Shown in pieces: positions 50,301-61,545 of a stretch of 64,000 nt of DNA. The notes beneath the pieces are model-generated. The model ran no database searches, had not been told where the DNA came from, and saw only the letters and a list, made by a program, of their open reading frames with translations. The stretch is taken from contig NC_020176.2 in assembly GCF_000224145.3 (NCBI RefSeq), positions 4,129,825 to 4,193,824 of the forward strand. Direction: 5' to 3'. Within the stretch, counting starts at the first letter, position 1. Each line of letters starts with the position of its first letter. The position numbers and the translations under genes are program-made. The stretch comes from Ciona intestinalis. Lineage: Eukaryota; Chordata; Ascidiacea; Phlebobranchia; Cionidae.

Positions 50301-53300
50301 CAAGTATAGGAAATCGTTTGGTTTGCAAATCGTAAGCTTTATTTCCTTTTCAGGCAGTTTCAGTTTTGTTATCATGAGTCCACACTCAGCGGGAAACTTC
50401 TCGCGTTTTTATGACGACGGTGTCACTACTATGCAAGAAAAGATGACACGAGCGTTCAACAAAATATGGACACGTAAGTGACACAAAATGAGCAACAAAC
50501 CAAACCTATTCAAACTAAAGAACTGACCTTTACTTATTTTGTTATTTTGTTTCACTCTATTATTAACACGAAGCTTATAAATAAGGAGATTGACGTTTTC
50601 GGCAACTAATGATTTTAGCTTACCAATAAACCATTTTCAACGCAGGCAGAGGAAATCGACAGCAGCAATTATGCTCAGTGAAGCTGCCCAAATTTAAAGT
50701 TGATTACGCTGAGAATATAAAGGAAGTACTGAAAGGGCTTGGCATCCGTGATATATTCAGTATCAACGCGGATTTCAGCCGACTTTCGGTGCGCAACAAC
50801 AGAGAGTTGTATGTAAGCGAGGCGCGCCACAGTGCGGTACTCAGCGCAGACGAAGCAGGCGTCGAAGCCGCTGGGGCAACAGCTTTTGGAATCTCGTTGC
50901 GCTCAACATCCTTGCAAGTAACGGTCAATAAACCGTTCATATTCGCGCTACGTCACGACCCATCAGGTGCGCTCATTTTTGTTGGAAAAATCGTGCGACC
51001 GAGCGTGGGGTGAACAGTGTTGCACGACCACGGTAAAAAAGCCGGGAATCAAGAGACACATCGCCGGACGAAACGTTACCGGTCAACACTTTTTCATCGA
51101 GGCAACTTTGCCGTTCAAGTTCATTATTTCTTTCATGTCGTTTTATTTTCAGTCGTGTTTTTTTCACTGTACACAACGCTTATCGTACATACATATCCTC
51201 AATGCGTATTCACAGAGCTGGACGTGTGTTTACATTATCGCGGGCGAAAGGTTGTCAAATATTTGCCAATGAAGCCTTGATATGAAACTAAAGCTAAACT
51301 CGTACCTTCAATTGACTATAAACGAATAGTCGAAAACATTTCAAAGTGAAAGGCAAGCATTTCCGCTCGAAATCTCACAGTGACGTCATAAGGCGATTGT
51401 AACGGTGATTTCCGGCTCATTCAAAACGATTGAGTGAGAGCGAGAATGAGAAGCAAGTAACAGCACTGCTGACGTAAGAAATTTTCACAGATTGGTGACA
51501 CAATTTGTATAGCTTGACTGCGCAGTAGTTTGAATCAGGCAGCAAAGTTTATCAGGTTGCGGCGAAGTCAACAGAGAAAATGTTACTGGTCATAGCCTGC
51601 ATGTTAAGCGCAGGTAAGCAGTTGTTACAAGCATAATTACAATCATGTTTATTAATAAAATGGGCAATTTACGCTATAATGTAACGTAGGCTATTTAAAT
51701 AAACCTCAACAACAACGGTAAAGTTTGTGTTTTAAACAGTTATAATGTTTAATAAAATGGGCGCTTCATGCTATAACGTAGGCTCTCTAATTAACCAAAA
51801 CGACAACGGTAAAGTTTTGTTTTAAACTCCAGCTTTTAATGGCGCTGTGGGTGAACCATATGCTCCAACTAATGCCTTTCGTGAGCCAGTGGCGCATGCG
51901 CTATACGATTTTGGAATGGACATGTACAACCAACTAGAACCGTCATGGCGTCCAACCGAAAATATTGTTATTTCTCCAATGTCAATGTACGCCATTCTCT
52001 CGATTCTTTTACCAGGTATGTATACATTATAATACGGTGTGTTTGCTACTACGTAGGCACGGATGCTTCATACCTAAACTGTGTATTCTAGTTTCTAGTT
52101 TGTTTACATATTGAAATCCTTATATTTTGCAAAAACTTACTAATGCGTTCAATTAAATACATGCATATATATAATGATTACTCAATACCTGTCATAAAAC
52201 TAGATTTACAGCGGACGACATCCACAATAACAAATACACTACATTCTATTAAAATACGAAAAATATGCAAAAAGCAAAAATCATGAAATCACGAAAGCTT
52301 TCACACAAAACTGGTTTCAGCACCCAGTCCACCCTAATAATTTTGAATGTGTCCGCCACTGCTTCCTAAACAGTATACACCACCATTTTTTCGCCACAGG
52401 ACTGAACGGGGCATCGCATGACCAAGTATACAACGCCCTACGGATGACAAACCTGCCTAGAAACGGGGTGGACGCCGAATCAGCGATGTGTAGCAAGATA
52501 TTCCAAATAAATCCAAACTACGACCTGACGCGAGCGAACCGAATATTCGGCGACCGAACTTTGACGTTCAAGAAATCGTACAAGAATGAAACGTCATGGT
52601 ATTGTAGAGGTTTTGTGTGATATATATTTGGGTGGGGGTAGAAGGGACACCTTTAGCAGTTAATATCCAAATTATCCTGATTGTGTTTTTAAATTTAAAC
52701 AAGTAACAACGGTTTCTATCAGGAGTCGTGATGAGTATACGTCGTGGCGAAATACTAAATAGGATACCTCGGATTGAAGAGTTACAGATTATATGATTTC
52801 CTACTAATTTACTTTGCATAGGATAATTGAAACTAAAGTTTGAAATACATGTTTTTAACCCAGGCATCACAAAGCGGCGCACAAGAAAGTCGACTTCCAA
52901 CACTACCCAAATAGAGCGCGGCGTAAAATGAATCGTTACGTTTCTAAGATGACTGACGGTGAAATACAACAGTTGATTCCTAGAGAAGCCGTCACTACAG
53001 ATACCAGGATATTCCTAGTCAACGCCATTGCATTTAAAGTAGGTGGAAATTACTGTTATAGTAGGGTGGGGGAGATGGGGAAACCTTTAGCGCATAACAT
53101 CAAAATATCCTGATCGTATTATGAACAGTTAATAACGGTTTATGGGGTCGTGGGGATACGGTTTTATAATTCTTTAAATGTTCTTTGTTTACCACCAAAA
53201 GGAATAAGAAAATAAAATGTTTAAATGTCCCATCCTCCCCAATCCTACCACATGATTGCTAACCACAGTAGTGTTGCCAGACAATCAAGCGTTACCGGAA

Positions 53301-56300
53301 TTTACATTAAGTGTGCGATGAATAAAAGCTTGCGGGCAACACTGAAAGCCCTTATAGGGAAATGAGTTGGAAAGTGGTGATTTTTGCCAAAGTGAGGCAA
53401 TGAACGAGTTTAAATAATGGCTCTGTCAAAGCGACAATCTAAAAGCACAACTTAAAACCCTTGACCCCCAGGCGGCATGGAAATCCTCATTCATAAAAGA
53501 CGCAACAACTTTAACAAACTTCCATGTCTCACCCACTAAAGTTAAACAAGCTGCAACCATGTACACGTCATCCGCTGTGTGCTTTCACCAGTCGCACGAC
53601 GCTCAATTGGAATCTGACCTTATAGTACTTCCATTTAAAGGTACGTCATTTAGTTGTTTGTGTCACACATTTCTGTTAGTTTATTTGTTAACTCCTAACT
53701 TCGAACCTTTACCTTTAAGAGCTAAGTTGATTTCAGAAGCATTTTAATGCTATTCTATTTAACTGAACGCTTCTTTTATGCAGGCGCCAAAACAACCATG
53801 GTTTTTATCGTGCCCATTGTCGCTGGGAACTTCGGCCCGCTAAAGGGCGCTGTAGGAGCGTCCAAAATTAGTCAGGCGCTGGACAGATATTGGACCGGGT
53901 ACAGGAACATGCCGATCCCGATGCGCGTCTGTGAAGTACGGATGCCTAAGTTTAAAATAACCCACAGCGTTGACGACCTAATGGGGGCAATGCGGGCAAT
54001 GAATGTGACGGATATATTCTCGACCGAGGCCGACTTTTCGCCTATGACGCCAGAGCTTGTATACGTCACAGACATGCGTCACAAGGCCGTCATAAAAGTG
54101 AACGAGCAAGGCGTGAAGGCAACAGCAGCGACATCTATCGGACTCACTGGTCGTTCTCTGCCAATAAGAGTTGAAATTAACCGACCCTTTATGTATATGA
54201 TACGACACGAGCCGACAGGTGCTCTATTATTCCTCGGGCGAGTGGTTGATCCGACAAAATAACTCACCTAACCACCATGCATGTACATTTATCATTGCGT
54301 AACACCCCGCTCTATATAACGTATTAATTATATTGCCCACTTCCGTTTCCACCCGCATAACGTTGCAGGGTACTCAGCGTTTCAACAGCGTGCCTGCCGC
54401 GTGAAGTTCCCACTTCACGAATGATAAATCGTCCTCGCCACGCTAAGCTTCGCTTCCTGCAACTACTTTCGCGTGATTGATGCGACAGGGTTGCGACCGG
54501 GCTTAGTTTACAAGAGGTTGGGGTATTGTGGGAGGTTTATGAAGTCTCTTTGTACGCGAATATGAGCGTACTGTGTTGCTTTGCCTTTGCGCAATTTCGA
54601 TTGATTGGTAATACAAATTCATGCTGTACAGTATTGTTGGTGCGACCTTTTTATGTTATAATGTGCCAGTAGAAACGTTAATGAACGTGTCGCGAAGTCG
54701 GCCGGCCAATTACTTTATTTGGAAAAGCCGGGTATTATGTGTGTATAGAGTATATAATCATCGGAGACGAAAAGTTACAAAACAAGACCGCGAAGAGCTT
54801 TGCGCCGGCGCCACGACAGATGAAAATTTCAAAACAGAAATCGACTTTCTGATCTGGTTGTTGGACACATAACAACCATATGCAGAAAGACGAGCCCTGG
54901 ATTGAAAACGTCACGATTTTCGACACCAACACAAACCATAAATGCCTATGTATATTTGACTTGACAGTAACCCACACTTAAAAAGCTCTTGCCTCAGCGT
55001 ATCCTTTCGCGTTGCCTACATATCATGAAGAGCCAAAACATTGCGACTGCACCGGGAGCGCTCATGGCAGTAATAAAGTAAGTTATGTGGATCAAGCACT
55101 CGGAACTCGCGGCTTTTCCTGGCTATACGCAGAAACTCTGAAGACGAAGCGACTGTAGAGCTATTGTTGCGACAATTTTCGACGAAACCTGGCGTCAGTG
55201 TAGCTCCATCCACACTGCGGCAACGTAGGACTTATCACTCTAGAGGAAGTTAGCTTATTATGGCTTACGCTGTCACGGGAGCACATTACTAAGCGGAAAT
55301 TTCATCGCAAAGCGGCATCGTACCCGGCAGCCGCAAACAAAATGGAAGAGCTTAATAGGTAGTAGGCACGGCATCTTTCATTATTAACTGCCATCCACAA
55401 TTTATTGAGAGCCCGATTTAATTATCAGTAGAAGAATACTCAAGGTCCTAGTATAGCAGTGACTTCTGAAACTATATATGTAAACTCGACTGCGCCTATA
55501 CCGTTCTCAGGTGTTCAACTATATAACAGTTCATAGAATACACGGTAACTTATAACACACTCGACAGCGGCCTTTCACCCTATACCCTGACTTGACGACT
55601 CGTAAAACAGCACACGAACCGTTCACATCTTGATATCGGATCTTTAAATTAAGCGTAATGAGTTCGGAGCGCCACCCACGCCCGTGACCGCATGTTTCAA
55701 CGCGTTGGGTCGACCGACCTGATACTAGCGACCACATGATTACTGGTCGTGTATTCCAGACAGAATTCATGGAAAAATATTCAGAACAAAGACGCCTTTT
55801 TATAATTCCGCAGTGCGAACAAAGTACCTGCGATAAGCGAACGTTATCACACCAATAACTAAACCTAAAACAACGAACTACCGCCGTTTATTCTTCCCTT
55901 ACATCTACAAGGTAACTTTACACCGACCGTCTGGCACATGACAATGTGTCAAGACTAAGGAGCTATCCAGCTTTAATTTAGCGACGCATTGGACGCTCAA
56001 GTTGCGTGAGAACTAACAGCAAAGCCCATTCGAAATAGAACCCGGTGAGCACTTGGTGTTTATTGGGCAAGCTTGGGGAAAAAATGCTTTCCTAGTTTAC
56101 ATCACAGTCGAATGGAGCTCATTAAAAGCTGACGCACTCTGTAGTTCGGTTCAACGGTCTGTTGGTATAAGCCTGTTGCCGAAACATTAGCGCTCATTTG
56201 TTCGCCCTCACATCGCCACACAAACACTTGTTTAAATTCAGAATGTAATAAACGTAAACTAAAAGCGCGAGTAGGGCAACAGTCTAAACATAGTTTGCTA

Positions 56301-59300
56301 AAAAAGTTATGAATGCACACAAAATCCTGGTTTGCACACAATACTGTGCAGTTGCCCTTTGACGTATAGTCTAAATAACATAACATAACATTTTTTTAAA
56401 TTTATGACTTTAAAAACAGCAACGTAGGTTCGGTTAATTAAAACAAATGAGAAAAGCTCAATTAGCAACAAACGACAGCACACAAATACGCTACGGGTAT
56501 AAAGTCCTTGAGAAAAGTGTCAATAAAAGCGTGGTTGCTAAACCCCCAATACAGTATAAATTACCTCATACTAAGTTATCGGCGTTGAATAAAAAGGCCC
56601 ATTGCAATTGCGCCAACTATTTAATGTTTCGAAATTAGACACAAATATCTTCACACAGCAGACCAATTACTACGAACTAAGATGAGCGTTGCAACATAAG
56701 CAGGTAACGCGCATGCTCGGTCAGCTATGAAATCAACTTTTATTTTTTCTGTCAATCTGAAGGGTACCCCCGGATGCTATTAGGCCGCCGCGGACGATGT
56801 TTCTTGTTCTGGTGCGGCCACGCTCGGTTTACAAATCACTTGGCAAGCTATGTAGAACTAGCACCTGTTGTGTTCGGTGGTAGCCAAACTAGACGCAGTT
56901 TGTTGATGGCGTTTAAGACAGGCGGCGTGAACTTAGTCTAGACCTGTCGTTTGTTAAACGAGAAAGGGTTTAAGTTTTCAATTCTTTTGAAAAGTAATTT
57001 ACCTCAGCGTTAAAAGGTGCTATCATATAAACGACTCGGCGTTCTGCCTGTGAAAAACGGTCGGCCATTTTATAAGTACCAGTCATACAAAACGTGACTA
57101 GACTTAAAATGAACATAAACTCTATTGCGAAAAGCTTGTAATGACAGTGGCATTCATGGTTACTTTACTTCGCTTGACATAAAACGCCAGCGAGGAATTG
57201 CTACTGTCTGTTGCTATGGGCTGATCGACACGGTCAAAATGGTGCTGACGTCATAATCCAAGTTCGCGAATCCGTTTCCGTGTTTCCATCGACGCGGCAA
57301 TGAGATATCGATCACTGGCCGGGAGCGAAGAATTGGCGTTAAATTAAAAATCAATCTGGGGCAACTTCAAATGCAACCGGGCGACGAAACGGCCCAGGGA
57401 TGACGGGGGATACAAAAGGGCGGTGTCGTAGTTGCTACCGTTTGGCTGCCAAGAGTCGTGCGCCCTGCCAAAGTGTCTATTACCCGTCACGTACGGTGGG
57501 GGTCAAAAGGTCAAACGATTACGCAATTCCAGCAAACAGTCTAGACGTCGAGCGATTCGGAGACTTTTAATAATGTAAAGCAGCGGGGCGGGTGATTATT
57601 AAACCACGCGTATTGAACGGAAGGGAGCGTGGCAAATTCAATTCAAGAGTTAAAGAGGAATTTTACGCAGACAGCAATATTCTCGGTAGCTAACCCACAG
57701 CAAACATAACATTTTGTTCCACGAATATACTTTCAAAGCAATAATTGCGGGAGGAAGCCGAGCCTGCGGCAAAATTCTGTCACGTTTATAGTGTGTATTA
57801 CTTACAGTACAGGGGTGACGGTCGCCTAAACTCACAGCACTGTCATACCCTTAATGGTTAACTCATAAAGCATTAATGCCTTACATAGACAGTACTATGG
57901 GTTGTCGATTCGAATACTAGCCTGGTAAGAAGAACAACACCAACGCTTAACCAGTAACTGCTTCAATGCGTTACCATACCCTATACTAGAATATATACTA
58001 ATACATAGGTCATGGCGAGGCCACGTTCAGCAGACAACTGCGCGCTAAAGTAATACGGCGTATCTATAGGCGAAGTTTTTCTGTACAACAACAAGTTTTA
58101 ATTTTGTACGCCTTCGTGTCGCTGGTCGTTATTTTCTCTCAGCGGTTACAAGCGAACTTTCGATTTGGCAAGTATTAATTATTGAACGGGCAAAGCAAAA
58201 ACGAATTAGCGATATGAAATTGACAGAGTCTGAACTTAGACGACGCCGAGACTGGCAACGCCATCGACTTCATATATTATTAAACAAAAGTTCCCATAAC
58301 TGACGTCAGGACGTCGCCGTATGATGAATGGTCCCTACCTTGTCATGCATCATGCAACTGCAGGGTTTAGGTTACTCAATATGTTGAGTACGACCGTGAG
58401 GTAACTAATACACAAACATGGATCGGTTGATGCTTGTGTGCGCAATAACTATACGGTTCTAACAAGAGTAAATGAACGTAACTTATTTTACCCTTGCGTT
58501 GTGCGACAACAAAAGTCATTAAACGCGGGTGTTTGTTTATACGCGTCCTGCCCGCTTACTAGTTACCACGAGTGTATATTTGTGACTGCATACAGTATAG
58601 GCGTATTTCAATTGAAAACGGAAGCCAGGTTGGAATCATTAAAGGAAACTGCCAACAGTAGTGAGGTAGCTAAGCCATAACAGGAACCTTATTTACATTT
58701 TGTAGCAGGCATTGGACTCATAAACAATGCAGTTTACTGAATTCATTCGTTAAAGTAAAGTTCAAAAGTCCATGCAATTTAGTGAATGAAAAACACGCTA
58801 AAATAACGCCTAATTATGGTATAAAATGGCGGTATTTTCTAAGCAAGTAAATATTTAATTGTCATTTTCGAACGATGGCCGTCTTGTTGGTAACTAAACG
58901 GGTTTACGGATTGTTCTACTTTAGGTAATAGGTTCGGTCTGATGTAAAGTGCCCGTAGGGTGGCGCTATTAAACCAGTTAATAGAAACGAAAAGTTGTCA
59001 AATGTAAGATAATTCCTCTTATTTTGCTTTACATTTTCTCATATTTATTGTTTACCTTTTAACTACTTATTGAAACAAATTTTATCTTGAATTAAATAAA
59101 ATGGAAAAATATATTGCTTGTTTATTTCTACAATATACCTTATGCATACAAAGCAACATCACAATAACCTCAAAGATTTTTTTTGCGTTTTAGAGCCTTT
59201 TCTATGTTAACATCATTAAACTACCATGCCGATATCAATATCAAACACCAACGGCTTATTGAAAGACTAAACAGTGCAAATATTTGGCCAAGTTTAATAC

Positions 59301-61464
59301 CAACAAACCATACTTATATTAAGAATGTACAGAAATGAACTTAACCTTGACCCACAAAGCTACAATGGTTCATTATTACCAGGGTTTTGGGTGAATTTAT
59401 TCTATTTTTACATTTTCGTTTTTTACATAATAAGTTAAAAATGGTTTTATTACAAACCACATATCTTATTTTACACCTAATTTACTTAGTTTACACTAAA
59501 TTCGGACTTAGTTTTGAATTCTAATCATCATATGTTAATAAATACAATACCTTTTTCAATCCAATTTGAACAGTATACATATACAGAATATACTTGCTTG
59601 AGAAAAACAGTAAATATACAATAAGTATTCACAAATGAGACTGAGCATAATTATTAAACTTAATTTAACACTCACGTGTAGCAGATATTGTGCTAGATAT
59701 TCACATTTAAGACACGGCACCCCCATCTTGCTGTAACTTTCCACTTTACTATCTATTGCTTTGAAAAAAGAAAAATATGATTGTTTTAATTTGGTTAAGC
59801 CTTGTATGAGTTGAAAAGTGTGTGCAAAATGTTATAATGGTAGCAATAACTAGGGCTTAAAAACAACAGAAACAAGTTACGGGGTTTATAATGATGATAT
59901 AAAAAGCTTGTGAATACAAGAAAACAAGCAACTTGTTTTATCGTCAGAAATGTACTGTTTGAAATTTATTCAAGCGTTTATCTTAATCTTACCAACTTTG
60001 TATTGGGTGACATTAAAAATTAAATAGTTTTAACATTGTGAATGTCATAAACCATGTGCAGCTTACTTTTGCCAACTAAAATATGAGTGAAATCTTTATG
60101 TTTTGTCTGCTTCAGATTAATAGCTTTACCTCCACCAATTTCCAGTAATCTGAAGATATATGTATAATACTATATATATATATACATATATATTTAAGTT
60201 ACCTTATGTTTGATAAGTTGTTACAGGAAAATGTTATTCATTAGGTACAAACTCAATGCCTACGTTAAATAGTGTGTTAACATAACATATTTTTTATCAA
60301 ATATTTTCGAAAACAATAGTGAAGATTGTATTAATAAAACAACGAAGAAAATGAAATCAACAGCAAAATGACAGTTGTTAATATACGGTATGGATAAAAG
60401 GTGTGCGAAACAGCCTAACTGAAAAGGCATGACTGTTGGATCTATTGATATGTTGTGTTATAGCAGACTACAGGTTACAATGATTCTTTCAACGTGTCAC
60501 TTCTCTGTAGAACTGTATTTGATGTGGAAAACATCCTACACGTCACATAACCTACCTCTTATAAACTTGGAAAGATTTGGCCACACACAAGCCAACAACC
60601 CAGCCAGAAAAAGGCAATTTGTTTTTATCTTTTTTCAACGCTTGTCTCCATCTTGATGGTGCCTAAATAAAAAATTACTTAAAAAAGTAACTGCAGTCGC
60701 CAGAAAATAATTTGCTTTTTGAGGATTTCTGTTTTTTTTTGTATTGCTAACAATTTTGGACAACCTATTAGTATAACCAATTACTGGGTTAAAGCTTTTA
60801 AGGGTCTTGCAAAGGACACATACATCCACAATAGTAGCAACATTAAGTTTACAAACTATACCTTCTGGTCTAGGGATTGGGGGTTCTAACTACTGTAACG
60901 CTGTCTATAAATAAACAAAGGCAATATTTAATAAATGGGTGTCAGTACCTGCTGCACATCTACAGGCAACTGATCATATTTGTAAATATTTCCCCATTCG
61001 TATTTCAATTCTGGTAGAAACTTCTTGGCAGATTGACTGTCCAGTAAGTACTTGTCTACCACCAGCCATTTACCTGAAATACATTCACATTTTAAAAAGT
61101 TATTGTTGCAAAAATATCCAGTACATGTATGTTAATTATGGCATATCCTTTTGCAGATGACCAGTGAAAAAATTGTTCGCACATTTCCAAAGTTATTTTC
61201 AACATAAACGCCCGAATTTAAAAAATAAATTATACAGCGGGTATCAGTGAGCCTATTTTCCTGGTCACCAGCTAAAGGAATACCAGTTTATGTATTTTTT
61301 CATTATTATACAACTATACCGCATACCTTTAAAAATACACAGCCTACAACTACTAAACTGGATAGCTAGTAAAGCACATACATACCAGATGCACAGGCAC
61401 AGAGAAACTTTTGGCTCCGACAAGGTTTCTTAGCAACAACATGCGTACAAACTGGAAGGAATTT
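38303..61464 (-). CDS. SLF1-like: SLF1-like protein (SMC5/6 localisation factor 1; tandem BRCT and ankyrin repeats)
   Basis: In vertebrates SLF1 (ANKRD32) recruits SMC5/6 to DNA damage downstream of RAD18. Supported exons, 5' to 3': 61464-61386 (possibly open to 61545), 61073-60949, 60662-60556, 60149-60067, 59758-59676, then 44938-44274, 44075-43784, 43347-43237, 42978-42842, 41753-41534, 41380-41290, 41202-40933, 40512-40416, 40205-40121, 40060-39721, 39664-39507, 39299-39132, 38737-38303. All phases agree; about 1,180 residues. BRCT1: VCTHVVAKKPCRSQKFLCAC, ASGKWLVVDKYLLDS, YEWG. Linker APSRWRQALKK. BRCT2: RLLEIGGGKAINLK, CEYLAQYLLH. Then a Ser/Thr-rich linker, a helical middle (VTSLHPPNAPH) and ankyrin repeats (SKGETPLHHACMHD, DNAGWTPISEACNRGHMECV, TPLHDALMNGHTDVAEILL). 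Each matches human SLF1 in order. The start of BRCT1 is missing or short. A 14.7-kb intron (59675-44939) contains both serpins. Confidence 0.88.
38850..38985. mobile_element. MITE, truncated copy in the last SLF1-like intron
   Basis: Left half: CCGTGGGGTAAGATGGATAT, then CTAATCGTGTTTTGAATCAA and ACTCTTTGTTT. Confidence 0.6.
40228..40383. mobile_element. MITE, diverged copy in an SLF1-like intron
   Basis: AAATTAACAACGCTGTTTGG, CCGTGAGGATACAG and the terminal CTACCCTACTATATA mark it. Confidence 0.65.
40535..40765 (+). mobile_element. SINE-like element, best copy, in an SLF1-like intron
   Basis: Near its left end is a tRNA-type B-box-like stretch (GGGTTCGATGCTC). The body contains CTTGGGCAAGATA, CAACCCAGTGGTCATTAATG, TTGTCAGCCATATAGAC, TAACTTGTGAGTGGGGGT and GGAACACACGTGTTATA. 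Related pieces occur at about 3225, 22630, 30655, 35575 and 63050. A tRNA-derived SINE is the likely class; full limits are not defined. Confidence 0.55.
42484..42683. mobile_element. MITE, full-length reference copy
   Basis: About 200 bp with terminal inverted repeats of about 27 bp: TATAGTAGGGTGGGGGAAGA... at one end and ...TCTTCCCCCAACCTACTATA at the other. The flanks and ends suggest a TA target. The interior holds a conserved core (AACAATTAACAACGG, GTGAGGGTACGG, CTTTGTTTACTACCAAATG). No coding capacity. A second, diverged partial copy follows directly (about 42690-42830). Confidence 0.85.
45000..46525. other. SLF1-like intron sequence and serpin 1 upstream region
   Basis: No exon of either gene is recognisable here. 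It lies in the long SLF1-like intron (minus) and directly 5' of the serpin 1 start codon (plus), so it should contain the serpin promoter. I see no TATA box at a convincing distance. Confidence 0.3.
46526..51013 (+). CDS. Secreted serpin 1 with Arg-Ser reactive bond and acidic N-terminus
   Basis: Eight exons: 46526-46607, 47370-47428, 47782-47971, 48304-48493, 48831-49005, 49551-49716, 50354-50473, 50646-51013; phases agree; 449 residues. Residues 1-21 are a signal peptide (MYTASAYGVLFLCLAIYQVG). Exon 2 encodes an acidic, tyrosine-containing segment (EFDYGEYEDDANSWDPRQAS) recalling the hirudin-like acidic region of heparin cofactor II. The core has VVFSPLSIFTSL, NAIYLK, and the C-terminal serpin block VNKPFIFALRHDPSG. 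The loop hinge EAGVEAAGATA is of inhibitory type (P15 Gly, P12-P9 small) with Val instead of Thr at P14. Counting 17 residues from the hinge Glu puts P1 at Arg and P1' at Ser (ISLR|STS), predicting a trypsin-like target such as a clotting or complement protease. A very basic patch (KKRTRK) could bind heparin. Nested in the SLF1-like gene on the opposite strand. Confidence 0.93.
46894..47086. mobile_element. MITE, full-length copy in serpin 1 intron 1
   Basis: TATAGTAGGGTGGGGTGGGG at the left end and GTCCCATCTTGCCCCGCCCT plus ACTATA at the right, with the conserved interior. Confidence 0.85.
50081..50283. mobile_element. MITE, full-length copy in serpin 1 intron 6
   Basis: TATAGTAGGGTGGGGGGGAC at the left end and GTGTCCCATCTTCCCCAAGC at the right, with the AACAATTAACAACGG core. 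Confidence 0.85.
51014..51579. other. Interval between the two serpins
   Basis: About 570 bp, presumably the serpin 1 3'UTR plus the serpin 2 promoter. One CRE palindrome (TGACGTCA, about 51382). No canonical AATAAA seen. Confidence 0.35.
51580..54262 (+). CDS. Secreted serpin 2 with antithrombin-like reactive site
   Basis: Six exons: 51580-51613, 51833-52015, 52400-52598, 52864-53038, 53472-53640, 53784-54262; phases agree; 412 residues. A short signal peptide (MLLVIACMLSAA) is split by intron 1. Core serpin features: NIVISPMSMYAILS, TDTRIFLVNAIAFK, MPKFKI, and the C-terminal block INRPFMYMIRHEPTGALLFL. The reactive loop EQGVKATAATSIGLTGR|SLP has P15 Gly, Val at P14, small residues at P12-P9 and, by the 17-residue rule, P1 Arg, P1' Ser. 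P2-P2' (Gly-Arg-Ser-Leu) equals that of human antithrombin. This predicts inhibition of thrombin-like or factor-Xa-like proteases; whether such a target exists here is unknown. Introns after exons 2, 3, 4 and 5 match serpin 1 in position and phase, but the last serpin 1 intron is absent. Tandem paralogue of serpin 1. Confidence 0.93.
51640..51832 (+). repeat. Imperfect tandem duplication of about 95 bp in serpin 2 intron 1
   Basis: Two successive units share ATGTTTA(TTA)ATAAAATGGGC, GCTATAA...ACGTAGGCT, ACAACGGTAAAGTTT and GTTTTAAAC. The second unit ends at the exon 2 acceptor. Confidence 0.8.
52622..52750. mobile_element. MITE, truncated copy in serpin 2 intron 3
   Basis: Left half: TTTGGGTGGGGGTAGAAGGG, TTAGCAGTTAATATCC, AAGTAACAACGGTTT. 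Starts about 23 bp after the donor of the exon ending at 52598. Confidence 0.7.
53057..53252. mobile_element. MITE, full-length copy in serpin 2 intron 4
   Basis: TATAGTAGGGTGGGGGAGAT at the left end and TGTCCCATCCTCCCCAATCC at the right; begins about 18 bp after the donor at 53039. Confidence 0.85.
54263..59675. other. 5.4-kb stretch without recognised genes, inside the SLF1-like intron
   Basis: Downstream of serpin 2 and inside the 14.7-kb SLF1-like intron. I saw no exon of either gene, no RNA gene and no MITE. The part 54.5-58.7 kb is less AT-rich than most non-coding DNA in the window and has CRE palindromes near 57243 and 58300; 58.9-59.6 kb is AT-rich. Confidence 0.35.
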
Positions 61465-61545
61465 CTGTAAGTGGAACTCCAATAAACGACAAGACATTAC
61501 AAAATATTTAGGTACTGGTGAAGAATCCTCCAGTACATTATACAT

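Noticed and set aside
54621-54872. 83-codon plus-strand frame after serpin 2
   Set aside because: No signal peptide, domain or splice context; isolated and not similar to either serpin.
60168-60195. TATATATA run as a promoter element
   Set aside because: Simple AT dinucleotide repeat inside an SLF1-like intron.
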